64,000 nucleotides of DNA, from contig JAUWMI010000013.1 of NCBI GenBank assembly GCA_030613245.1, forward strand, positions 1 to 64,000. Reading direction: 5' to 3'. Position 1 is the stretch's first letter, and each line of letters starts with the position of its first letter. The notes beneath the pieces were generated by a model. It ran no database searches. It had not been told where the DNA came from and saw nothing but the letters and a program-made list of their open reading frames with translations. This document shows, piece after piece, positions 15,575 through 23,797 of this stretch. The position numbers and the translations under genes were made by a program. This DNA is from Candidatus Sumerlaeota bacterium (GTDB lineage: Bacteria > Sumerlaeota > Sumerlaeia > MWCT01 > JAUWMI01).

Positions 15575-18514
15575 ATGTCACGATTTACACGATTTGCCTG
15601 TCTAGCAATTCTCACTTTCGTCGTGTTCGGGAATTCGGTTCCTGCCGAATCATCCAAAAACGCACCGCGACTTCCAATGAAAGACGAGTTTGTGAATTCA
15701 CTCCGCTATGTTTGGCTTAACAAGAAAGTGCATGAGTCTCGCCTTCTCCATGATATGGAGCGTCTATCCGGTTGGTCGGTGACAGGAATTGCTAAAATTG
15801 AGCTTACCCACGATCGTTCCATTGATGGTTCCACATCGCTCAGATTCCAGACCACCTTGCGGGATGACGAGCTGATTAAGCGGAGTCCGGGAAGAAGGAT
15901 GATGGGTTCGACGTCCGTAGTGCTGAAATTCCCCAAGCCACAAGACTGGAGCGACTACAACCGAATAGCGCTCTGGGTGTACATCCATCCTTCCGACGTT
16001 CGTGCTCATACCTTTTATCTGCGCTTTACCTGTCTGGATGCCCCTTCCGAAATCACCGATCCCAAATACGCCACGGTAATCCAGGGTCTTACGCCTGGAC
16101 AATGGAGTTACGTCCTGTGGGAGATCCCTAATCTGCGTCGGGATCAGGTTACGCAATTCGCAATCATGAAGCTGCTCACGGGTCACGCTGCGGAAGAAAA
16201 CGTGAGTGCAACGTATGATTTTGATCGTCTCGAACTACAGCGTGTGGATGCGGAAAAGTATGAAGGGTGGGAAGTCGCGCCAGGAAAAATCGCCTATAAC
16301 CACGTGGGGTACAAACAGAACCACTCAAAAGTAGCGTTGGCCAGCGGTTTATCGGCTTCGCTATTCCAGCTCAGAGATGCGCGCTCTGGAAAGGTAGTTT
16401 TGACCAAGCCGGTCAAAACTGTGCTAAATAATCGTGGCGAGTTTCAAGTACTCGACTTTTCAGAAGTTCGGGAACCGGGAGAATACGTCATTTGGGCAGG
16501 TGACCGCACAAGCCGGCCTTTTGTGATTTCCGACACGTTATGGCTCAACACAATTCGCAAAGTGCTGAACTGTTACTATTCACTAAGATGCGGGTTTGAC
16601 GTGCCTGGCGTACACCCCGAATGCCACAAAGATTGGCAGGGAATCCACGACGGCAAGAAAAAGATTATCAACGGTGGATGGCATGATGCCGGCGACCTCT
16701 CCCAGGGATCTTTTCGAACCGGCATGTCGGTTTACGCGATGCTGCAACTCATGCAGCAGCTCGAGCGGCGCAATTTGGACCAAGCATTACAGGAGCGCAT
16801 TCTGGAAGAGGCACTGTGGGGGTTGGACTGGCTGCTCAAAACCCGATTTGGCGACGGCTATCGCATGACATGGAGCGGTATGCAAATATATACGGATGGC
16901 ATAGTCGGCACGCTTGACGACGTGGTAAGATCGGCGCAGAATAATCCCTGGGAAAACTTCATCGCTTCCAGTGTCGAGACGCTTGCTTACATTGTATTGA
17001 AAGAACGGAATCCCGACCTGGCCCGACAATGTCTTAAGGCGGCTGAGGAGGACTGGGAAGCGGCGGTGAAGCTCCAGCCTCAGTGGTTGGACGCTGGAAA
17101 GGTCGTTCTCACCGGCGGTGGAATCATAGATAACCGGGTGCCATTTTCCCATCGGTGGTTTTCCGGCGGAATGTATGTGACGCTCTCCTGGGGGATCGTG
17201 TCTTCCATTCATCTTTACGAAGCCACAGGGCGGAGTGCGTATGCCGAACGGGCGGTGGAATACGGACGTCTTCTGATGCAATGTCAGCAGCGAGAGTTTC
17301 TCGACAACATTCCGCTCACGGGCTTTTTCTATACGAGTCCAGAGAAGCTGGCCATTGTAAACCATCGTCATGCGGCGTTTGAGGAGTCGCCGTTGCTTGC
17401 GTTCATGGCTTTGTGCAGAGCATTTCCCGATCATGAGGATTGGATAGACTGGTACGGTGCGACGACCCTTCATTCTGAATATTTTCTGGAACGAGGAGCT
17501 CAGTTTACTGCCCCATACGCTGTTCTTCCGAACGCTGTTTTTCGGAAAGCTGACATACTGAGTGTGCCGAATCCTGAGTTGCGGAAAGCCATGCTTCGCC
17601 AATTCGAGGAGGGAACGCGCCTGACCGATGAATATCATTTGCGCATGTTTCCTATCTGGAGCACAAAAACCCATCACGGGAATACGGCGGTGCTGCTGTC
17701 GCAGACTTTGGCGCTGGCTGCTGCGTCGCAGATCAGGAATAATCTATCTTCGGAAGACCTCGCGGCAAGACAGCTTCAATGGGTGATGGGCGGCAATCCC
17801 TTCTCACAGAGTTTCATGTACGGAGAAGGATACGACTATCCGCCGCTATATGCCTACAATCCCGATGACATTGTCGGCTCGCTCCCCGTTGGCATGGACT
17901 GCGTTAGAAACGACGAGCCTTTCTGGTCCGGCTCGAACCATGCGACATTCAAGGAAATATGGATTGTTCCGGTTAGCCGGTTTCTCTGGAATACTGTTTA
18001 CCTGGCGGTGCCGGCGTCGGTTAAGGGAGAGTTGAGAGGTGCAGAGAGCGACACGATCGTATTTTGCGACCGAGCAACTGAGAAATGCAAGGATGTCAAA
18101 GTGGATGCTGCGGGAAAGTTTCAAACGGAGCTGCCAGCAGGAAAATATGAGATAAGATTCGGCGCCGCTTCCCGGAACCTTACAGTGGTTTCCGGCGGGA
18201 ACTACAATCTCACATTGAACCCGGAGCAGAGTGTTGATTTTATTGCTGGCGTGAAAAGCCAGGACTTGGGAAGGAAGATTGTTCGGGTTCAGATTACGGC
18301 TGCGGGGAAAGGCCGCCATGATTTCTCCATTCGAGTTTTCAATGGTGCGGTGTCGGAGCACGAAAAGCCGGTGAATCTCAAAGCTGGGCAGAAGCTAGAA
18401 ATCATTTGGGATATTGCCGTAACAAATCCAAAGGTGCCTTGGGTGGCAGTTATCCTACCCGATGGCGATCTTACATTGAAGCAGGAACTGACCGGAACAC
18501 TGGAAAGCCTATGA
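15575..18514 (+). CDS. Secreted glycoside hydrolase family 9 protein
   Basis: The 979-residue protein has a signal peptide (1-24), an N-terminal carbohydrate-binding-like beta domain (about 50-220) and a CelD-type Ig domain (IAYNHVGYKQNHSKVALAS, about 235-315). The GH9 (alpha/alpha)6 barrel occupies about 325-800. GGWHDAGD at 367-374 holds the catalytic-base aspartates; E794 in FKEIW is a candidate acid, less certain because the usual NEV context is absent. A C-terminal beta domain follows (about 810-979). GH9 enzymes are inverting beta-glucanases or exo-glucosaminidases; the substrate here is unknown. A tiny ORF (18511-18579) overlaps the stop and is not convincing. Confidence 0.88.
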   Translation: MSRFTRFACLAILTFVVFGNSVPAESSKNAPRLPMKDEFVNSLRYVWLNKKVHESRLLHDMERLSGWSVTGIAKIELTHDRSIDGSTSLRFQTTLRDDELIKRSPGRRMMGSTSVVLKFPKPQDWSDYNRIALWVYIHPSDVRAHTFYLRFTCLDAPSEITDPKYATVIQGLTPGQWSYVLWEIPNLRRDQVTQFAIMKLLTGHAAEENVSATYDFDRLELQRVDAEKYEGWEVAPGKIAYNHVGYKQNHSKVALASGLSASLFQLRDARSGKVVLTKPVKTVLNNRGEFQVLDFSEVREPGEYVIWAGDRTSRPFVISDTLWLNTIRKVLNCYYSLRCGFDVPGVHPECHKDWQGIHDGKKKIINGGWHDAGDLSQGSFRTGMSVYAMLQLMQQLERRNLDQALQERILEEALWGLDWLLKTRFGDGYRMTWSGMQIYTDGIVGTLDDVVRSAQNNPWENFIASSVETLAYIVLKERNPDLARQCLKAAEEDWEAAVKLQPQWLDAGKVVLTGGGIIDNRVPFSHRWFSGGMYVTLSWGIVSSIHLYEATGRSAYAERAVEYGRLLMQCQQREFLDNIPLTGFFYTSPEKLAIVNHRHAAFEESPLLAFMALCRAFPDHEDWIDWYGATTLHSEYFLERGAQFTAPYAVLPNAVFRKADILSVPNPELRKAMLRQFEEGTRLTDEYHLRMFPIWSTKTHHGNTAVLLSQTLALAAASQIRNNLSSEDLAARQLQWVMGGNPFSQSFMYGEGYDYPPLYAYNPDDIVGSLPVGMDCVRNDEPFWSGSNHATFKEIWIVPVSRFLWNTVYLAVPASVKGELRGAESDTIVFCDRATEKCKDVKVDAAGKFQTELPAGKYEIRFGAASRNLTVVSGGNYNLTLNPEQSVDFIAGVKSQDLGRKIVRVQITAAGKGRHDFSIRVFNGAVSEHEKPVNLKAGQKLEIIWDIAVTNPKVPWVAVILPDGDLTLKQELTGTLESL

Positions 18515-18593
18515 AGAAACACAATGCGTCCCAAGCCGTTGGGCATGATGTCACGCTGAACCTGAATCCGGCACAGTGAAAGCGAAATAGCAC

Positions 18594-21500
18594 ATGACCC
18601 TGACGATTGACCAGTTGCAAGCACACGGATTTTCGCCTCGCGTGATTGACCTGTGGAAGGCAACCTACGCTGAGACTCTCCTTCCACTTCAAGAGGAAGC
18701 CGTTACCCGCTACGGTTTTCTCCAGGGCAAAAATCTGATCGTGTTTGCCCCAACCTCGTCAGGCAAAACATTTCTGGCTGAACTTGCAGCCGTGAAACAC
18801 CTGGAAGCAAATCGCCGTGTAATCTTTCTCGTCCCGCCCAAAGCCCTGGCAGAAGAGAAGTATAGCGCATTCACCAGCCTCTATGGCCCCCTTAGCCTCC
18901 GCATTGTGATCTCCACAAGGGAACGCCCCGAAGCAGATGCCCTTGTCCTTGACGGCCGCTATGATTTGCTGATCGCGGTCTATGAAAAAATGAAATCCTA
19001 CCTGGTATTGCGTCCCGAGATATTGCAACAAGTCGGTCTGGTCATAGTTGACGAAATTCAGATGATGGGCGATAGCACGCGCGGTGACATTCTCGATCTG
19101 CTTCTCACCAAAATTACGCAGTCTCCCTCTCAGACACAATTCATCGGGCTGTCAGCAGCTCTGGGCAACCCTGAGCGCATTGCCTCATGGCTCAGCTGCG
19201 ATCTGCTGAACTTCAATAAACGACCCGTGGAACTACGCGAAGGCGTCTTTAACCTGGCCGACAATTACTTCCATTATCGCTGCTTCAATTCAGGCAAAGA
19301 AGGCCGCGAACGCCTCTTTGTAGGAGGGGATAATGTAGGGGCGGTTAGCGAACCGCCCCTACTCCTGCCTGAAGGCGACGAAGCGTTCGCGCGCGAACCC
19401 ATCCTGGGTCTCGCACAGTACCTGGCCGAACAAAAGAACGAACAGGTACTCATCTTTGCCCCCACCCGTGCCGTGACACGGGATTGGGCATATCAGATTT
19501 CCCAGCGTGTCCGCCTCCCGGCAGTCGACGCAGCCCTCCAGGCCTTAAGCGTCTTCGAAGATTGCCATTCGAAAGAGCTGCTTGCCGCATGTTTCCAGGT
19601 CGGCGTTGCCTTCCACAACGCGGAACTCTCGTGGGACTTGCGCCAGATGGTTGAAGACCATTACAATAGCGGAGCCATTCGTATCCTCATCTCCACCTCC
19701 ACTCTTGGCCAGGGTGTTAACTTAACCGGCAGAAATGTAATTAATTGCCTGCAGATGGTAGACACCGATCCATGGACAGGGTCGTACACCTTCGTTCCTC
19801 TTAGCCGTCACCGCTTTAGAAACCAGGGAGGACGGTCGGCACGCTATCTGAAGGAGGAGAAGTTTGGCCGCTCAATTCTGATGGGCCGAAATGCCGCTGA
19901 AGTCGAACGGCTGATGCACGACTACGTTGCCGCTGAGCTGGAGTCCATTGCGCCCCCCATGTCACTGAAGAAACTCGACCGCTACCTGCTGGATCTCGTC
20001 TCCTCAAAAATCGCTCTAACACGCCGCACCTTGCTCGAGTTCTTCCAGCGTACCTACACCGGCTCTATAGAGACAGATTATGATCTGTCCCTACCGTTCC
20101 AATCATGGACTCGCCGGACCGACGCCTCATCCGGCCGAGATGCCGAAACGAGGAGTCGTGCCGATAAATCGGAGGTTCTGCGTGAATGGATTGACAAAGC
20201 AGTGGCGCAATGCCTCGCGGGCAATCTGCTGATTCAATCTGGAATTCAAGAAGGAATTAGCACTGAGGACGAAGAGATCGAAACCACGGGCCTCGGTACC
20301 ATTGTCGCCACTACTGGTCTAAATCCCACTACTGTACAGCGCTTTCATCGCTGGCTGCAATCTAACCCTGGCCCTGACGTCAGCCCCCTGGCCATATTGC
20401 TTGTTGCTACCTTTACCCCTGATGCCTACGACTTCCCGATACCTCTCTCCTATCGCGAGAGAACTTCAGCCAATTACATTACACAGGTTCGCACCTTACT
20501 CGGCTATGACGATTCGTCTCAGGCAGACACGGCCAGAACCGATGAAACTCCTGTGCAGGGTCTTGACGACTCCGAAGATACACGGACGCGTACCGTCAGT
20601 ACAGACAAGCCCGGCAGTGCGGGCAAGCCCATGACCACAGCAGACGACTACGTTCGTGGACTGATTGAAAAGAAAGGTGGGTATCGCGTTGAGGATCTTG
20701 AGGCACTAAAAAAGGCACTTCTTCTGGACATCTGGATTCAGAAAACTGATACGATGACCATCGAAAATACATACCATCTTTTTTCAGGCACCATAGGAAA
20801 TCTAGCTTCACACTTCCAGTGGCTTCTCCAAAGCCTCGCATCAATGATCGCCTCGCTTGGTCTTGCACCTACATTGCGGCAGCGAGTTGCCAATCTTGCG
20901 GAACGGCTAATCTACGGCGTGGACGAGGACGGAGTTGGGTTGACCAGGCTGCGCGTCGAGGGACTCTCGCGAGCATATATCCAGGCGCTCATCCGCGAAG
21001 GATATAACACGCCCCAGAGCCTTGCCGAAGCACAGGTGGCCGGTCTGGAGCAGTGGATCCCAACGCGCGTGGCACAACTACTAATTCAAGAGGCAAAGGC
21101 ATTCACTCAGCGTGCCTACCAGAAAGACAGGGTCGTTACAGAATCCATGATTCAGACGAGGCCCGCCAGGGCGGGTCGCCCAGAGCGCATACAAGTGCCG
21201 CTCGGACGAGTCCCAGCACAACCAAAGGCCGTCCCAAAAGGCAGACCCGCAAAGCCTAAAAAACGCGCAAAGCCCGGCCAGGAACCAGTAACTCTGGAGA
21301 TTGACTGTAATGCACCTGGCACGATTCTATTTTGCGGAAAGAAGGTTCAGCTCACCCGGCTTCCTTACAAACTGCTTCTCCTGCTCGCCTCCAGGCCAAT
21401 GGTCGGCATCCGATACGAAGATCTGGACGACAGCCTGTGGGAAGATGCGAAAGTGGAACGCCAGCAGGTCTCTGCGCATAAGTCAGCCATTATCAAAGCT

Positions 21501-21626
21501 TTTGCAACTATCATTGGCAAGCGGCAGGCCTCACGGCTTATCAAAACCCACAGCGGATTTGGCCTTTCCTTGCAGATCAACTCCCAGGATATCCACATCA
21601 CCCCTATTTGTAGGGAAGGATCATAA
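18594..21626 (+). CDS. Ski2-like DExH helicase fused to an OmpR-type winged helix
   Basis: The 1010-residue protein has helicase motif I PTSSGKT (Lys58), motif II DEIQ (153-156), motif III SAA, a STSTLGQGVNL motif and a motif VI variant NQGGRSARY. That order fits superfamily 2 Hel308/Brr2/Ski2-like enzymes. Residues about 790-870 look like the helical domain with a helix-hairpin-helix. The last 100 residues (LLLLLASRPMVGIRYEDLDD to SGFGLSL) are a transcriptional-regulator C-terminal winged helix, an unusual fusion. Palindromic repeats are translated inside it at residues 248-257, 492-501, about 672-678 and 856-863, and its last codons and stop come from another copy. Probably DNA or RNA unwinding in repair; unproven. 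Confidence 0.8.
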   Translation: MTLTIDQLQAHGFSPRVIDLWKATYAETLLPLQEEAVTRYGFLQGKNLIVFAPTSSGKTFLAELAAVKHLEANRRVIFLVPPKALAEEKYSAFTSLYGPLSLRIVISTRERPEADALVLDGRYDLLIAVYEKMKSYLVLRPEILQQVGLVIVDEIQMMGDSTRGDILDLLLTKITQSPSQTQFIGLSAALGNPERIASWLSCDLLNFNKRPVELREGVFNLADNYFHYRCFNSGKEGRERLFVGGDNVGAVSEPPLLLPEGDEAFAREPILGLAQYLAEQKNEQVLIFAPTRAVTRDWAYQISQRVRLPAVDAALQALSVFEDCHSKELLAACFQVGVAFHNAELSWDLRQMVEDHYNSGAIRILISTSTLGQGVNLTGRNVINCLQMVDTDPWTGSYTFVPLSRHRFRNQGGRSARYLKEEKFGRSILMGRNAAEVERLMHDYVAAELESIAPPMSLKKLDRYLLDLVSSKIALTRRTLLEFFQRTYTGSIETDYDLSLPFQSWTRRTDASSGRDAETRSRADKSEVLREWIDKAVAQCLAGNLLIQSGIQEGISTEDEEIETTGLGTIVATTGLNPTTVQRFHRWLQSNPGPDVSPLAILLVATFTPDAYDFPIPLSYRERTSANYITQVRTLLGYDDSSQADTARTDETPVQGLDDSEDTRTRTVSTDKPGSAGKPMTTADDYVRGLIEKKGGYRVEDLEALKKALLLDIWIQKTDTMTIENTYHLFSGTIGNLASHFQWLLQSLASMIASLGLAPTLRQRVANLAERLIYGVDEDGVGLTRLRVEGLSRAYIQALIREGYNTPQSLAEAQVAGLEQWIPTRVAQLLIQEAKAFTQRAYQKDRVVTESMIQTRPARAGRPERIQVPLGRVPAQPKAVPKGRPAKPKKRAKPGQEPVTLEIDCNAPGTILFCGKKVQLTRLPYKLLLLLASRPMVGIRYEDLDDSLWEDAKVERQQVSAHKSAIIKAFATIIGKRQASRLIKTHSGFGLSLQINSQDIHITPICREGS
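19335..19362. repeat. GTAGGGG palindrome, core GGTTAGCGAACC (in coding sequence)
   Basis: Inserted in frame in the helicase between motifs III and IV, read as VGAVSEPPLL. Confidence 0.85.
20067..20094. repeat. GTAGGGA palindrome, core GATTATGATC (in coding sequence)
   Basis: Diverged left arm (ATAGAGACA). Read in the helicase as IETDYDLSLP. Confidence 0.8.
20606..20629. repeat. GC-rich palindrome in helicase gene
   Basis: AAGCCCGGCAGTGCGGGCAA: arms GCCCG/CGGGC. Read as KPGSAGK, next to a low-complexity linker. Confidence 0.5.
21158..21183. repeat. GC-rich palindrome in helicase gene
   Basis: GGCCCGCCAGGGCGGGTC: arms CCCGCC/GGCGGG. Read as RPARAGRP in the linker before the winged helix. Confidence 0.55.
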
Positions 21627-21637
21627 TCTGTCCCTAC
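21610..21637. repeat. GTAGGGA palindrome supplying a stop codon
   Basis: Left arm GTAGGGAAGGATC, right arm ATAATCTGTCCCTAC. The helicase frame runs into it and terminates at TAA 21624-21626, so the last five residues are repeat-derived. Confidence 0.75.
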
Positions 21638-21715
21638 TGCTTCCGAAACACAGGTTTACCCTCGGCAACTAGAGCTTATTGCAGTAAACGTCCCTACCAT
21701 AAATCTCTATTCCAA

Positions 21716-21744
21716 TTGCCAAAAAATCAGGAATTGACTATAAT
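21716..21744 (+). promoter_or_regulatory. Sigma-70-type promoter candidate for the kinase gene
   Basis: TTGCCA (21716-21721), 17 bases, TATAAT (21739-21744). A palindrome GACTAT-AATATTA-ATAGTC overlaps the -10 box and could be an operator. Confidence 0.5.
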
Positions 21745-21867
21745 ATTAATAGTCACGACAGCAGGGGGTTTAATGCGCCTGAGGCGCGTTAAGTCATGTT
21801 AAACCCCTATATTTGTGACGTGGCAATCAGGGAAGGCCTGTCTGCTACAGACAGAGATTTCCAACTT

Positions 21868-21894
21868 GTAGAGGCAGTTCACGAACTGCCCTGC
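21868..21894. repeat. GTAGAGGC palindrome, core AGTTCACGAACT
   Basis: Lies just upstream of, or within, the 5' end of the kinase frame; if translated from ATG 21796 it reads VEAVHELPC. Confidence 0.8.
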
Positions 21895-21909
21895 AATCCA
21901 AAGTCGAAA

Positions 21910-23610
21910 ATGGACTCTGAAGAAAAACAGTATTTACGGAAAATCGGGTCATACCACCTGATTTTTTTACTGGGCAGGGGCGGAACCGGAGAGGTCTACA
22001 AGGCCTTCGATCCTGGACGTAACCTCTATGTAGCAATCAAACTATACTCCACTGCCATTATGTCCGACGAAGAGGCCCACAAGGTCAGGCTGCGCCAAGC
22101 TGTAAGCTCTTTTGAGCGAGAGGCGCGGGCCATTTCCGCTCTGACCCACCAAAATGTGGCAAAGATCTATACCGTCAGATCTACTGACGATGGCATACCC
22201 TACCTCGTAATGGAGTACGTTGATGGCCCGTCCTTGTCTGATCTGATCCGCAACAAAGCGGAACTCACGTACTCACAAATTGCGGATCTAATGGCACAAG
22301 CTGCAATGGGACTCCAAGCCGCGTATCAGCTCAAGATTCTTCATCTCGACATCAAGCCGGGCAACATCATGCTCACCTCTGATAACGTGGTAAAACTGGT
22401 TGATTTTGGCCAGGCAAAGTTCCTCATGCACGAAACAGGGCCAGCAGGCGGCCCCATGGATCCGGAAACGCCTAGTACGGGCGAACGGCCGGTCACCCCT
22501 ACACTCGGTACCCCCCGTTATATGTCACCTGAACAGGGGCTTGGACAAACTGCAGGACACCCAGCTGCCCCGTCGGGTGACCATCGCTCCGACATCTACT
22601 CGCTCGGTGCAACATTCTACCATCTCCTCGCCGGTCAACCTCCCTATGATGCTACAACCGCGCAGGAACTCATCCAGCAACATGTCGTTGGCACCTACGT
22701 CCCAATTTACCTGGTCAACCCCAAGGTGCCAGGTGGCCTGTGCGAAATTGTCGCAAAGATGATGGCCAGGGATCCCAATGATCGCTATCAGGACTACGAT
22801 GAACTCATTCACGATCTTAACCAGGAAAAACTGACTCTTCTATCTAAGGAAGAAGGCGATTTTGTTCCCTACACTGCATCTTCTGACGATTCGTTCCAGA
22901 CTCACTCTGATACCGACTTTGTAGAGACAGATCATGATCTGTCCGTGCCGCCCCCATTGAGCGCACAGCAATTCTCCAAACACTCACGACTGGCACCAGA
23001 GAAACTGCGCAGGATTCTGGATGTACAGGTTGGGCCACCTGCGAAAAGTCCCGTGGGGCGCTCTATATTCATCGGCTTCGGCGTACTGCTGATGTTGTTA
23101 GGCTTCTGTACTGTTGTGTGGCCACATTGGTGGAGCTATTCTACTCCTGATTCTTTACGGCCAGGCACGGCACTTAAGCCGCTCGCCTTGTTTGTAGATC
23201 GGCTGAAACAATTGGGCGTTCCCCATAGAGATGGCTCTTCGCGAGAATCTTATTTGGCCCAAATTGCAGCAACGAAAAAGCGAATGCAGAAACTGCGCAA
23301 CGCCTTCCTGACGTACGAAGCCGAAATGGGAAAGGCTGCCAATTCACTTAAGGAACTCGCTCGAGCCCGCTATGTTGAGCCAGATGCTCTTGCAGACACG
23401 TGGGGCAATAACATCGTGCTGCTGCGGTTTGAGCGCAAATTCTTTTCATACGGATTGGACGGCACAGAAAATACAACTGACGATATCTTGCTCGACTCCT
23501 CGGGCCGTTTCCTCAAACTCCCCGCTGAAGACATCATCCATACCATGGAATCTCAGACACGGCAAATAGAGTCTGATTCGGCACCTATGACAGCACAACC
23601 TTTCCAGTAA
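21910..23610 (+). CDS. Membrane Ser/Thr protein kinase with a pseudopilin-like C-terminal domain
   Basis: The eukaryotic-type kinase domain shows the glycine loop LGRGGTGEVYKA, VAIK, the catalytic loop HLDIKPGN, VDFGQA and GTPRYMSPEQ. After a linker carrying a translated palindrome (VETDHDLSVP) there is one transmembrane segment (IGFGVLLMLLGFCTVVW). The outer part (RMQKLRNAFLTYEAEMGKAA to FSYGLDGTENTTDDI) resembles the C-terminal half of type II secretion G pseudopilins. The frame is open from ATG 21796, but residues before 21910 come from repeat DNA, so I prefer the ATG here (567 residues); neither start has a strong ribosome binding site. Substrate unknown. Confidence 0.8.
   Translation: MDSEEKQYLRKIGSYHLIFLLGRGGTGEVYKAFDPGRNLYVAIKLYSTAIMSDEEAHKVRLRQAVSSFEREARAISALTHQNVAKIYTVRSTDDGIPYLVMEYVDGPSLSDLIRNKAELTYSQIADLMAQAAMGLQAAYQLKILHLDIKPGNIMLTSDNVVKLVDFGQAKFLMHETGPAGGPMDPETPSTGERPVTPTLGTPRYMSPEQGLGQTAGHPAAPSGDHRSDIYSLGATFYHLLAGQPPYDATTAQELIQQHVVGTYVPIYLVNPKVPGGLCEIVAKMMARDPNDRYQDYDELIHDLNQEKLTLLSKEEGDFVPYTASSDDSFQTHSDTDFVETDHDLSVPPPLSAQQFSKHSRLAPEKLRRILDVQVGPPAKSPVGRSIFIGFGVLLMLLGFCTVVWPHWWSYSTPDSLRPGTALKPLALFVDRLKQLGVPHRDGSSRESYLAQIAATKKRMQKLRNAFLTYEAEMGKAANSLKELARARYVEPDALADTWGNNIVLLRFERKFFSYGLDGTENTTDDILLDSSGRFLKLPAEDIIHTMESQTRQIESDSAPMTAQPFQ
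22921..22948. repeat. GTAGAGACA palindrome, core GATCATGATC (in coding sequence)
   Basis: In frame in the juxtamembrane linker of the kinase, read as VETDHDLSV. Confidence 0.8.
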
Positions 23611-23640
23611 CCAATGGCGCCATAATGCTGCCGTGAATCA

Positions 23641-23668
23641 GTAGGGACAAATTGTAATCTGCCCCTAC
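23641..23668. repeat. GTAGGGACA palindrome, core AATTGTAATC
   Basis: Mixed arms: left GTAGGGACA, right CTGCCCCTAC. Intergenic. Confidence 0.75.
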
Positions 23669-23684
23669 TGTCCCAGGCTGGTTT

Positions 23685-23702
23685 GTCTGCCTCAGGCGGA
23701 TC
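23685..23702. repeat. TCTGCCTCAGGCGGAT palindrome
   Basis: A second small palindrome family; relatives lie at 47713-47728 and 48831-48846. Confidence 0.55.
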
Positions 23703-23718
23703 TTAACAGCGAAAACTA

Positions 23719-23747
23719 TTGACAATTCTCACGTGAGACTCTTATTA
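23719..23747 (+). promoter_or_regulatory. Sigma-70-type promoter candidate for the sugar transferase gene
   Basis: TTGACA (23719-23724), 17 bases, TTATTA (23742-23747). The spacer contains the palindrome CTCACGTGAG. Confidence 0.5.
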
Positions 23748-23797
23748 ATAAAAGGTTAGAAGATGCTAACAGCGAGTTCGTTTTCGCGAAAAGTAAC

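Noticed and set aside
16787-17677. 296-residue antisense frame opposite the GH9 gene
   Set aside because: Overlaps the catalytic domain completely; composition is that of a mirror frame and no family matches.
18511-18579. 22-codon ORF overlapping the GH9 stop in ATGA
   Set aside because: Too short and unsupported; its end (TLNLNP) resembles the GH9 tail and may be a small duplication.
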